DNA from: an uncultured Collinsella sp.
GTDB lineage: Bacteria > Actinomycetota > Coriobacteriia > Coriobacteriales > Coriobacteriaceae
DNA length: 7,795 bases
Direction of reading: 5' to 3'
Assembly: GCA_900552155.1 (NCBI GenBank)
Contig: URYU01000079.1
Coordinates: 1-7,795 of the forward strand
Of this stretch, positions 1-7,281 are shown piece after piece (positions within the stretch are counted from its first letter, which is position 1; every line of letters starts with the position of its first letter). The translations under genes were made by a program, and so were the position numbers. The notes under the pieces are model-generated. The model saw only the letters and a program-made list of their open reading frames with translations. It made no database searches and was not told where the DNA came from.

Positions 1-124
1 CCACCCGGGTGAGAACGTTGGCCGTGGTAAGGACGACACGCTGTTCGCGCTGGTCGACGGTACCGTTGAGTTCCACAAGGGTATCAAGCACAGGGGCAGC
101 GTACGCCCGCTCGCGAACGCGTAA
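1..124 (+). CDS. rpmA: 50S ribosomal protein bL27, C-terminal part (partial at window start)
   Basis: The last 40 residues of an open frame starting before the window read [20 protein letters not shown] and onward, ending SVRPLANA and TAA at 122-124. The HPGxNVGxGxDxTLFA block is the signature of bacterial bL27, a large-subunit protein whose N-terminus reaches the peptidyl-transferase centre. The N-terminal half lies outside the window, so start and processing cannot be judged. The gene is followed by obg, the usual rplU-rpmA-obg order, which supports the call. A hairpin with a T-run follows 25 nt after the stop. Confidence 0.95.
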   Translation, partial: HPGENVGRGKDDTLFALVDGTVEFHKGIKHRGSVRPLANA

Positions 125-149
125 TTCACCCTTCATAGAGCACATATGT

Positions 150-193
150 GGGAGGCACTTGAGTTTTAGGATTCAAGGGTCTCCCTCTTTTTT
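150..193 (+). terminator. Intrinsic terminator or attenuator between rpmA and obg
   Basis: Bases 150-156 pair with 179-185 (one G-T wobble), then after one A/G mismatch 158-162 pair with 173-177. The loop is about 10 nt. A T-rich tract follows at 186-193, ending in six T. This is the shape of a Rho-independent terminator. It ends only about 3 nt before the AGGAGG of obg (196-201), so there is no room for a separate obg promoter after it. That suggests partial readthrough or attenuation rather than a complete stop (inference). Confidence 0.6.
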
Positions 194-195
194 GT

Positions 196-1685
<1,490 letters not shown>

Positions 1686-1688
1686 GCC

Positions 1689-2366
1689 ATGTCGCTGCGC
1701 GGTGGAATCGGTCTGCCCGAGCTTCCTCTAGAGGACGGGCAGGAGTTTAGGCTCGGCATTATGGGTGGCACCTTTGATCCCATCCATTACGGGCACCTGG
1801 TGACCGCCGAGCAGGCGCGCGAGTCGCTCGACTTGGACGCTGTGCTCTTTATGCCGGCGGGTTCTCCTGCCTTTAAGCTTGACAAGCCGGTGACGCCTGC
1901 CGAGGACCGTTATGCCATGACGGTCCTCGCCACCGCCGCGAACCCGGCTTTTTTGGCGAGCCGGTTCGAGATCGACCGCCCGGGCGTAACCTATACGGCC
2001 GATACGCTTCATGCCCTTCGCGACTTTTACCCGCCGCAGGTAAAGCTCTACTTTATTACGGGCGCCGACGCGATCATCGATATCGTGACCTGGCATGATG
2101 CCGAACGAATCGCTGAGCTTGCTACCTTTATTGCGGCGACACGACCGGGCTTTGATATCGATACGGCGCGTGCCCGAATCAAAGAGTCGGGGCTGCCGTT
2201 CGACGTGCGCTATATTCAGATTCCAGCGTTGGCGATCAGCTCGACGAACATTCGTAAGCGAGTTGCCCGCGGTATGAGCGTGCGCTATCTTACGAGCGAG
2301 TCCGTGCTCGGCTACATTCGCAAACGCAGGCTATATGCCGATTTGGGCCAAGAAGATTTTGAGTGA
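1689..2366 (+). CDS. nadD: Nicotinate-nucleotide adenylyltransferase
   Basis: The enzyme joins ATP and nicotinate mononucleotide to give deamido-NAD, a step shared by de novo and salvage NAD synthesis. The 225 residues carry the nucleotidyltransferase fold with GTFDPIHYGH (27-36, the HxGH ATP-binding site) and ISSTNIR (183-189, the second ATP-binding motif). The core begins at about residue 21, so there is an extension of about 20 residues. ATG 1689 is the only ATG, GTG or TTG codon between the obg stop and the conserved strand before the HxGH motif, so the start is well fixed. The GGAGG at 1673-1677 lies inside the end of obg, 11 nt upstream, fitting coupled translation. Confidence 0.96.
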   Translation: MSLRGGIGLPELPLEDGQEFRLGIMGGTFDPIHYGHLVTAEQARESLDLDAVLFMPAGSPAFKLDKPVTPAEDRYAMTVLATAANPAFLASRFEIDRPGVTYTADTLHALRDFYPPQVKLYFITGADAIIDIVTWHDAERIAELATFIAATRPGFDIDTARARIKESGLPFDVRYIQIPALAISSTNIRKRVARGMSVRYLTSESVLGYIRKRRLYADLGQEDFE

Positions 2367-2378
2367 TGGGGATCTACG

Positions 2379-2987
2379 TTGTCGGTAGAGGATCAGTTTG
2401 AGGGCGATGAGCGCGCGCTGCTCAAGCGCATTCAAGAGCTGCTTGATGTTCGCATGAAGGATAAGCGCAAGCGCTATGTGCATTCGCTGGGTGTTGCCGA
2501 GACCGCACTTCATCTGGCCGAGGTCTACGGCGTTGACCGCTTTGATGCCGCTGCCGCCGGCCTGATCCATGACTGGGACAAAGTGCTCTCCGACGATGAG
2601 CTGGTCACGCGCGCTCTGCATTACGGCATTAAGATTGCCGGCTCTCCTTCCGCCGCGACGCCGCTTTTGCATGGCCCTGTTGCCGCCTATGAACTTCCGC
2701 AGCTTTTTCCCGCGCTGTCGCCGGCGGTCTTTCAGGCTGTCGACCGTCACACCGTGGGCGCTTGCGACATGACGCCGCTCGATATGGTGGTCTTTGTGGC
2801 TGATGCCATCGAACCCAACCGCCACGGCGATTATGCCCATGCGCTGCGCAAGATGGTGGGGGAGTCGACGCTCGATGAGTTGTTCTTCTCCTGTTTTGCG
2901 CAGGGTCTGGTCTATGTGATCCAGTCCGGGCGCTATCTTTATCCCACGGCTATTACGATTTACAACCATTACGCCCAGCTGCGCTAG
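2379..2987 (+). CDS. yqeK: HD-domain bis(5'-nucleosyl)-tetraphosphatase (symmetrical), YqeK family
   Basis: YqeK proteins are metal-dependent HD hydrolases that split Ap4A into two ADP; they often sit between nadD and rsfS, as here. The 202 residues hold the full set of candidate metal ligands: H35 (HSLGVAETA), H64-D65 in GLIHDWDK, H98 (LLHGPVAAYE), H124 (RHTVG) and D142 (FVADAIEPNR). Length is usual for the family. The start is TTG at 2379, with GGGGA at 2368-2372 as a moderate binding site 6 nt upstream. The ATG overlapping the nadD stop (2366) is in another frame. The gap to nadD is 12 nt, so it is probably in the same transcript. Confidence 0.93.
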   Translation: MSVEDQFEGDERALLKRIQELLDVRMKDKRKRYVHSLGVAETALHLAEVYGVDRFDAAAAGLIHDWDKVLSDDELVTRALHYGIKIAGSPSAATPLLHGPVAAYELPQLFPALSPAVFQAVDRHTVGACDMTPLDMVVFVADAIEPNRHGDYAHALRKMVGESTLDELFFSCFAQGLVYVIQSGRYLYPTAITIYNHYAQLR

Positions 2988-3014
2988 CTCGGGCTGTCTA
3001 GAAAGAGGTATTCC

Positions 3015-3470
3015 ATGGCCGACGAGACCATGACCGACGAGCAGATTCTTGAAGGCGTGGAGCACAAGAGCTTCGCCGCCACGTCCGACCGCACTGCCGC
3101 CTCGCTGTCCGCGAGCGGTGTCGCCGCCGAGGATGGCGCCCGCGCCGCCGCGCAGGCCGCCTACGACAAGAAGGGCGAGGACGTTCAGGTGCTCGACCTG
3201 ACCGAGCTTTCCGATGTGTGCGACTACTTTGTGCTTGCCACCGGTGCCAACAACCGCCAGGTCGATTCAATTGTCGACGAGATCGAGGAGAAGGTCGCCG
3301 AGGCTTGCGGCGAGCATCCGTTCTCCATCGAGGGCCGCGAGCAGAAGACTTGGATGCTCATGGACTACGGTTCGGTTGTCGTCCACGTCTTCACTCCCGA
3401 AGCCCGCGACATCTACCGCCTCGAGAAACTCTGGGGAGACGCCCCCCAGCTCCCCCTCAACCTCCTCTAG
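3015..3470 (+). CDS. rsfS: Ribosomal silencing factor RsfS (Iojap/YbeB family)
   Basis: RsfS binds uL14 on the 50S subunit and blocks joining with 30S when nutrients are short. The family core runs from about residue 47 (AAYDKKGEDVQVLDL) through DYFVLATGANNRQVDSI, WMLMDYGSVVVHVF and YRLEKLWGDAP near the end. The protein has 151 residues where the family is commonly 105-125. The surplus is an Ala/Ser/Thr/Asp-rich N-terminus of about 45 residues. ATG 3015 has GAGG 6 nt upstream (3005-3008); a second in-frame ATG at 3030 is possible but lacks as good a site. It is the last gene of the cluster. Its TAG stop is followed directly by a second TAG that belongs to a GTAG repeat, then by a strong terminator. 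Confidence 0.93.
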   Translation: MADETMTDEQILEGVEHKSFAATSDRTAASLSASGVAAEDGARAAAQAAYDKKGEDVQVLDLTELSDVCDYFVLATGANNRQVDSIVDEIEEKVAEACGEHPFSIEGREQKTWMLMDYGSVVVHVFTPEARDIYRLEKLWGDAPQLPLNLL

Positions 3471-3500
3471 TAGCTCATTTGAGACGGGGTTTAGCTACCC
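3470..3500 (+). repeat. GTAG repeat copy R1 (REP-like)
   Basis: A 31-nt degenerate copy beginning GTAGCTCATTTGAGACGGGG and ending TTTAGCTACCC. The ends GTAGCT and AGCTAC are inverted repeats. Its first G is the last base of the rsfS stop codon. It is in the same orientation as R2, R3 and R4. Confidence 0.7.
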
Positions 3501-3511
3501 TCACGCATATC

Positions 3512-3554
3512 GCCGGGCAGGTGCGGTTTTCCGCACCTGCCCGGCTTTCTTTTT
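3512..3554 (+). terminator. Strong Rho-independent terminator of the obg-nadD-yqeK-rsfS operon
   Basis: A perfect 15-bp stem (3512-3526 with 3531-3545), mostly G-C, closes a TTTT loop and is followed by TTTCTTTTT (3546-3554). It sits 41 nt after the rsfS stop, between repeat copies R1 and R2. It should end transcription of the upstream operon efficiently. Confidence 0.93.
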
Positions 3555-3561
3555 GCCCAAA

Positions 3562-3595
3562 GTAGCTAATTTGGGACGGGGCTTTTTTAGCTACT
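3562..3595 (+). repeat. GTAG repeat copy R2 (REP-like)
   Basis: A 34-nt copy beginning GTAGCTAATTTGGGACGGGG and ending TTTTTTAGCTACT. With one flanking base the ends AGTAGCTA (3561-3568) and TAGCTACT (3588-3595) are a perfect 8-bp inverted repeat, so single-stranded DNA or RNA can fold into a hairpin. It lies about 100 nt upstream of the transposase start. Confidence 0.75.
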
Positions 3596-3695
3596 ACCTA
3601 CCGTTCGCCGATAGAAGCGAGTTGCGGTTCATTGCGTGATATTTAGCTTTCCGACTCGGGTAACGTATTTGTTATCTGTAGAGGAGGAGATGCGT

Positions 3696-4445
3696 ATGAC
3701 TCGGACCGCGCGGGAAATCTCTGTTTACGGCTATTACCATGTCGTCCAAAAGGGCTGTGGTGGTCAGCTGATATTTGAGGATGCCGATGATCGGATATAT
3801 TTGATTCGGTTGCTTGCCTCGAAATGCCGAAAATACGACGTCAATATCATTGCTTGGTGCCTTATGGACAACCATATTCACTTGTTGCTAGATGATGAAC
3901 ATGTTCACCTGAGCGATTGCATGCACTCTGTTACGACTGCATATGCGATGTATTTCAACGCGAAAACCGGACGGAAGGGACCAGTTTTTCAGGATCGATT
4001 TAAGAGCGTGCCGATTCTTAACGATGATCAGCTGCTCAACTGTGTGAGATATATTCACGATAATCCTGCGTAAGCCAGGATTGGGACTGCTTCACTATAT
4101 CGTTGGAGCAGTTTTAGCGAATATATGGGATACCCGGGTATTTGTATGACTGAATGTGTGCTTGGTTTGCTCGGAGATTCTCAGAGATTTTTTGCTTTCA
4201 GTACCTCGGGAGAACCGAATCGATATTGCTTCCGTGACGGCGCTCATGTGAGCGACATAGATGCACTGGAGTTTGCACAGGCTCTCCTTAAACCGTATGA
4301 GCCTCACCACCTTAAAGCTTAGCCTAAAGCCGTGCGCGACAACTACATCCGTACGCTCAAAAACGAGGGCTTTTCGATAAAGCAGATCGTGCGCCTCACG
4401 GGCATCGGTCACTGCACGATTCAGAAGGTCAAGCTCGATCAGTAG
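3696..4445 (+). pseudogene. REP-associated tyrosine transposase (RAYT, Y1/HUH family) broken by two in-frame stops
   Basis: RAYTs are single-strand DNA nucleases related to IS200/IS605 TnpA that cut and join REP hairpins. ATG 3696 is chosen because GGAGG (3683-3687) lies 8 nt before it. Visible motifs, counted from there: YHVVQKG (14-20), the HUH metal site in DNHIHLLL (H60, H62), YAMYFN (83-88, candidate catalytic tyrosines Y83/Y86), GPVFQDRFKS and VRYIHDNP. The frame then meets TAA at 4071-4073 (codon 126), exactly where homologues usually have Lys in NPxKA. It continues without a frameshift as YRWSSFSEYMG, meets TAG at 4320-4322 (codon 209), and ends in a basic helix-turn-helix-like tail (RTLKNEGFSIKQIVRLTGIG) with TAG at 4443-4445. 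Without the stops it would be about 249 residues, normal for the family. GC is about 45% over 3721-4080 by my count, well below the flanking genes. Probably a recent pseudogene; readthrough cannot be excluded from sequence alone. Confidence 0.88.
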
Positions 4446-4464
4446 CTATTTGGGACAGAGTTTT
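4442..4464 (+). repeat. GTAG repeat copy R3, partial, overlapping the transposase stop
   Basis: A 23-nt partial copy, GTAGCTATTTGGGACAGAG then TTTT, without the right-hand TAGCTAC end. The TAG within its GTAG is the final stop codon of the transposase frame. Confidence 0.65.
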
Positions 4465-4491
4465 GTTGCGGCGGGCAAACCGGACATCCGG

Positions 4492-4527
4492 GGTAGTCAA
4501 TTTGGGACGGGGCTATTTTAGCTACCC
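4492..4527 (+). repeat. GTAG repeat copy R4, left arm of a 36-nt perfect inverted pair
   Basis: The copy begins GGTAGTCAATTTGGGACGGG and ends TTTTAGCTACCC. All 36 bases are the exact reverse complement of R5 (4579-4614), with 51 nt between the two. Its 5' arm has GTAGTCAA where R2 has GTAGCTAA. A small internal hairpin GCTA-TTT-TAGC is also possible at its 3' half. Confidence 0.85.
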
Positions 4528-4578
4528 TTTGGCTGACGGTGAATGAATTAGGCCGAATGAATCTCAACCGATATATAG

Positions 4579-4614
4579 GGGTAGCTAAAATAGCCCCGTC
4601 CCAAATTGACTACC
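4579..4614 (-). repeat. GTAG repeat copy R5, right arm of the inverted pair
   Basis: This is an exact 36-nt reverse complement of R4, so it is the same repeat on the - strand; its GTAG reads 4613 to 4610. R4, the 51-nt spacer and R5 together resemble a BIME (two REPs head to head). The pair lies between the 3' ends of the convergent transposase and dinB genes. As RNA it could form a 36-bp stem from either strand and so might also end or protect both transcripts (inference). No T-run follows either arm, so it is not a standard terminator. Confidence 0.85.
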
Positions 4615-4660
4615 AATGCCGTGTCGGGCGGAAGGCAGCAACCCCCCCGTCCAAAAAAGA

Positions 4661-5914
4661 CTAGTTATTGAAGCGTGATTGGCGGCCGAAGGATAGGGCG
4701 GTATCGCCGAACTTGTCTCGGACGGCGTCGATGGCGACGGAGAGGTTGCGACGGTCGCTGGATTGGGCTCCGCGGTCGTCGACTTCGCAGAACAGGTCGG
4801 TTTGGATGCCGCCCTGATGATCGAAGTCGCTCATGCCGATGCCTGCTAAGCGAACGTGCATTCCTTCCTGCCAGATGTTGTCGAGCAGCTCGAGCGCCAC
4901 CGCCACAAAGATGTTCTCATCGTCGGTCGGATGCGGCAGCCGGCGCTGTGCCGAGCGACCGCTTCCATACGAATACTTGAGCTTGAGCGTCACCGTGGCA
5001 CCCGTTAGTCCCTGACGGCGCAGGCGGCGTCCCACTGACTCTCCCAATAGCGCAATCGCGGCTTCGATGTCCCCACGCTCAGTCAAATCTTTCGCAAAGG
5101 TGCGCTCATTGCTGACCGACTTGACCTCGCGACCTTCATCGAGACTCGTGACTTCTGAGATTTCGAGTCCCAGCGCACGCTGGCGCATGCGTTCGCCGTT
5201 GACGCCAAAAATAGAGGCCAAGGTGGATTCCGGTGCGCGTGATAGCTCGCCGAGCGTGTAGATGCGCATGCGGCGCAGTCGCTCCTCGGCCGAGCGCCCG
5301 ATGCCGCTCATGGCAGATACCGGCAGCGCGGCCAAAAAGCGCTGTTCGGTTCCGGGGCGTACGATGGTCAGCCCAAACGGCTTGTCCCGCTCGCTTGCAA
5401 TCTTTGCGACCGTCTTGTTGCAGCCCACGCCTATGGAGCAGGTCACTCCCAGCGCTGCCACGCGGTCGCTGATGCGCCGCGCAACCAGCAGCGGGTCCTC
5501 GGGTGCAAAGCGGCCTGGCGTGACGTCGATAAAGGCCTCGTCGATGGATACACGCTCAACGCGCGGAGTCTCGTCGGCGAGAATCGCCATGACCTGCGCG
5601 CTGACCTCGTGGTAGCGATCGAAATGCCCATGCGTCCAAATGGCCTGCGGACAGAGACGCCGTGCCTCGGCCGAGGGCATGGCGGAGTGCACGCCAAAGC
5701 GACGTGCTTCGTATGAGCAGGTGGACACAACGCCGCGGGAATCGGCGTCTCCGCCCACGATGAGCGGCTTTCCGCGCCATTCGGGATGATCGAGCATCTC
5801 CACGCTCGCAAAAAACGCATCGAGGTCCATGAGGCCCACCGCCGGACCCGTCCAGGGAGGCGGCGTGACGCCCATGGCATCCTCATAACCGTATGTATGT
5901 TCGCGTCTTTTCAT
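4661..5914 (-). CDS. dinB: DNA polymerase IV (Y-family, DinB)
   Basis: This is an error-prone polymerase for bypass of damaged bases, without proofreading. The 417 residues show the Y-family order: palm and fingers with MDLDAFFASVE (29-39, metal ligand D30), YEARRFGV (68-75), PSAEARRLCP (80-89) and SIDEAFIDV (123-131, D125 and E126), then GIGVGCNKTVAKIAS (161-174), the thumb helix-hairpin-helix (about 199-215) and the little finger (from about 257, VSNERTF). QTDLF (371-375) fits the QxxLF sliding-clamp-binding motif. It is longer than E. coli Pol IV (351) through about 28 extra N-terminal and some C-terminal residues. ATG 5914 has no Shine-Dalgarno sequence, but a TATACT lies just upstream (see promoter). 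It is convergent with the transposase and divergent from rpsP. No LexA box is recognised. Confidence 0.95.
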   Translation of the reverse strand: MKRREHTYGYEDAMGVTPPPWTGPAVGLMDLDAFFASVEMLDHPEWRGKPLIVGGDADSRGVVSTCSYEARRFGVHSAMPSAEARRLCPQAIWTHGHFDRYHEVSAQVMAILADETPRVERVSIDEAFIDVTPGRFAPEDPLLVARRISDRVAALGVTCSIGVGCNKTVAKIASERDKPFGLTIVRPGTEQRFLAALPVSAMSGIGRSAEERLRRMRIYTLGELSRAPESTLASIFGVNGERMRQRALGLEISEVTSLDEGREVKSVSNERTFAKDLTERGDIEAAIALLGESVGRRLRRQGLTGATVTLKLKYSYGSGRSAQRRLPHPTDDENIFVAVALELLDNIWQEGMHVRLAGIGMSDFDHQGGIQTDLFCEVDDRGAQSSDRRNLSVAIDAVRDKFGDTALSFGRQSRFNN

Positions 5915-5920
5915 GGCATG

Positions 5921-5926
5921 AGTATA
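5921..5926 (-). promoter_or_regulatory. Possible -10 element of dinB (leaderless start)
   Basis: On the - strand TATACT (5 of 6 to TATAAT) ends 6 nt before the dinB ATG. Transcription would then begin at or within a base of the start codon. No binding site for the ribosome is visible, which fits a leaderless mRNA. No good -35 is seen 16-18 nt upstream, so the call is tentative. Confidence 0.4.
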
Positions 5927-5958
5927 CCGCGCAGCTCATGTGGGGTGCGTGGATGTGC

Positions 5959-5986
5959 TTGCAAATCGCGAATTCTTGTCTAAGAT
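5959..5986 (+). promoter_or_regulatory. Candidate distal promoter of the rpsP operon
   Basis: TTGCAA (5959-5964), a 16-nt spacer, and TAAGAT (5981-5986); each box matches the consensus at 4 of 6. A transcript from here would carry a small CTTCG/CGAAG hairpin (5997-6001 with 6009-6013). Confidence 0.3.
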
Positions 5987-6030
5987 ATGGATTTGCCTTC
6001 GACTACACCGAAGAAGTTGGTCTCACGGAC

Positions 6031-6059
6031 TTCACCTGCCCGCGTCGATGGCGTATTAT
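6031..6059 (+). promoter_or_regulatory. Candidate proximal promoter of the rpsP operon
   Basis: TTCACC (6031-6036), a 17-nt spacer, and TATTAT (6054-6059, 5 of 6 to TATAAT). The start would fall near 6066, giving a leader of about 50 nt containing a 5-bp GCAGC/GCTGC hairpin (6082-6096) before the ribosome binding site. This is the better of two candidates. Confidence 0.42.
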
Positions 6060-6102
6060 GTTCAACTGTTTGTTTGTAGTTGCAGCCTAAAGCTGCTTGG
6101 TT

Positions 6103-6109
6103 GGAGGAG
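6103..6109 (+). promoter_or_regulatory. Ribosome binding site fixing the TTG start of rpsP
   Basis: GGAGGAG (GGAGG 6103-6107) lies 8 nt before TTG at 6116-6118. This start gives [11 protein letters not shown], the typical N-terminus of bS16. The longer open frame beginning at 6080 would add 12 residues that do not belong to the family and would include the binding site itself. Confidence 0.85.
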
Positions 6110-6115
6110 TTTCCT

Positions 6116-6457
6116 TTGGCAGTCAAGATTCGCCTTGCTCGTCACGGCGCTAAGAAGCGTCCGTACTACCGTGTCGTCGTCGCCGATTCCCGCGCCCCGC
6201 GTGACGGTCGTATCATCGAGGAGGTTGGCCGCTACAACCCGATGACCGCCCCCAAGACCATCAACCTCGACCTTGAGAAGATCGCTGACTGGCAGTCCAA
6301 GGGCGCTCAGCTCACCGACGCCGTCGCCGCTCTGGTCAAGGCCGCCAACGAGGGCGAGAAGACCGAGACCGTCGTCAAGAAGTCCAAGAAGCAGCTCGCC
6401 AAAGAGGCCGAGGCCGCTAAGGCTGCCGCTGAGGCCGCTGAGGGCGCCGAGGAGTAA
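6116..6457 (+). CDS. rpsP: 30S ribosomal protein bS16
   Basis: bS16 binds 16S rRNA early in 30S assembly. The 113 residues start [20 protein letters not shown], followed by [20 protein letters not shown], the hallmark of the family, and [13 protein letters not shown]. From about residue 80 there is a Lys/Ala/Glu-rich tail ([20 protein letters not shown]) that makes it longer than the 80-90 residues of many bacteria; such tails are common in actinobacterial bS16. TTG start, see the ribosome binding site. First gene of the rpsP-khpA-rimM-trmD operon, with 3 nt to khpA. Confidence 0.97.
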   Translation: MAVKIRLARHGAKKRPYYRVVVADSRAPRDGRIIEEVGRYNPMTAPKTINLDLEKIADWQSKGAQLTDAVAALVKAANEGEKTETVVKKSKKQLAKEAEAAKAAAEAAEGAEE

Positions 6458-6460
6458 ATC

Positions 6461-6745
6461 GTGCCTGAGGTTGACGCTGCACAGCTCGAGGGTGAGGCAA
6501 TGCTCTCAGATCGCATCGCCGATCTCGTCGAATATCTCGTTGTTCAGATCGTCGACGACCCGGATTCCGTGAGCCTTGAGGTTATCGATGGTGACGACGC
6601 CTCTACGATTGAGGTTTCGGTTGCCGAGGATGACGTCGCTAAGGTCATCGGCCGTCGCGGCCGTACCATCAAGGCCATTCGCACGCTCGCCCGTGCACTG
6701 GCCGCTCGCCTCGACACTGCAGTCGAGGTAGAGGTTCTGGGCTAA
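6461..6745 (+). CDS. khpA: KH-domain RNA-binding protein KhpA
   Basis: A small RNA-binding protein of the type that pairs with KhpB/EloR and is linked to cell elongation and division in Gram-positive bacteria. The single KH domain shows VIGRRGRTIKAIRTL with the GxxG loop (GRRG, about residues 64-67). From GTG 6461 the product has 94 residues, with AGGAG (6450-6454) 6 nt upstream inside the end of rpsP. The in-frame ATG at 6500, with GAGGG (6488-6492) 7 nt upstream, would give 81 residues, closer to the family's usual length of about 75-80. Which start is used is open; the GTG gives tighter coupling to rpsP. Location between rpsP and rimM is the conserved one. Confidence 0.9.
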   Translation: MPEVDAAQLEGEAMLSDRIADLVEYLVVQIVDDPDSVSLEVIDGDDASTIEVSVAEDDVAKVIGRRGRTIKAIRTLARALAARLDTAVEVEVLG

Positions 6746-6749
6746 GACC

Positions 6750-7271
6750 TTGAGGTCCCAGTACAAAAACATCGCCCGTGTGGTCAAGCCGCACGGAAGG
6801 AAGGGGGAGGTCCTCGCGCAGCCGCTGCGGGGGCTTCCTTCTGTATTAGAGCCGGGCATGCGCGTAGCCCTGACGCCGCCGGCGCTCAAGCGCGACCGCT
6901 TTTGCACGGTCGTGTCCGTCACCGATACGGGCGATGGCGATCTGGTCTCGTTTGAGGGTATTGACGACTTGACGGCCGCCGAGGGCATCACGGGATGCTA
7001 TGTGCTGGCAAATCGCGACGACTTTGAGCTCGATTCGCTCGACGCTGCCTATACCGACCTGATGGGTCGCGAGGTGGTCGACGAGCGCTTCGGTTCGCTC
7101 GGCACGATCGTCGAGATCATGTCGACGCCCGCTAACGATGTTTGGGTTGTCGAGGGCGATCGGTACGGCGAGGTACTGATTCCCGTGATCGAGCAGGTTG
7201 TGCTCGATCTTCCCGACACAGGAACAATTTCCGTCCACGTTATGGACGGCCTGATCGATATGGACAAGTAG
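6750..7271 (+). CDS. rimM: 16S rRNA processing and 30S maturation factor RimM
   Basis: RimM binds uS19 and helps mature the 30S head. The 173 residues show the N-terminal RimM barrel (IARVVKPHGRKGEVLAQPL, residues 7-25) and a PRC-barrel domain in the second half (DLMGREVVDERFGSLGTIVE, then EVLIPVIEQVVLDLP). The start TTG at 6750 is the only sensible one: an in-frame TAG lies at 6729 and the conserved core begins within a few codons. There is no good Shine-Dalgarno sequence (nearest GAGG is 15 nt off), so it probably depends on translation reaching it from khpA, whose stop is 4 nt away. Confidence 0.95.
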   Translation: MRSQYKNIARVVKPHGRKGEVLAQPLRGLPSVLEPGMRVALTPPALKRDRFCTVVSVTDTGDGDLVSFEGIDDLTAAEGITGCYVLANRDDFELDSLDAAYTDLMGREVVDERFGSLGTIVEIMSTPANDVWVVEGDRYGEVLIPVIEQVVLDLPDTGTISVHVMDGLIDMDK

Positions 7272-7281
7272 GGAGGACAAC

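Noticed and set aside
2331..3065. Long - strand open frame of 244 codons across yqeK
   Set aside because: Antisense to a conserved HD hydrolase with all its metal ligands; no protein family is recognised in the reverse frame.
4125..4322. Separate small gene after the transposase
   Set aside because: It is in the same frame as the transposase, continues its conserved sequence, and its ATG has no ribosome binding site; it is the part between the two stops.
4320..4322. TAG read as pyrrolysine, or a stop recoded as another amino acid
   Set aside because: No recoding signal or pyrrolysine genes are seen here, and a second, different stop (TAA) occurs in the same frame, which fits simple decay better.
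3470..4614. CRISPR array
   Set aside because: The repeats are irregularly spaced, differ in length, include one inverted copy, and have a gene between them; no cas genes are present.
5880..5912. SOS (LexA) box at the start of dinB
   Set aside because: The - strand has CGAAC followed by ATACATACGGTT, which lacks the correctly spaced GTTC half of the actinobacterial or Gram-positive box, and it lies inside the coding frame.
6080..6115. Longer N-terminus for bS16 beginning at TTG 6080
   Set aside because: It would translate the ribosome binding site and add 12 residues not found in the family; TTG 6116 fits both binding site and homology.
5893..6245. Small + strand open frames between dinB and rpsP
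   Set aside because: They overlap the start of dinB or rpsP in other frames, have no ribosome binding site and resemble no known protein; the gap is better explained by divergent promoters.
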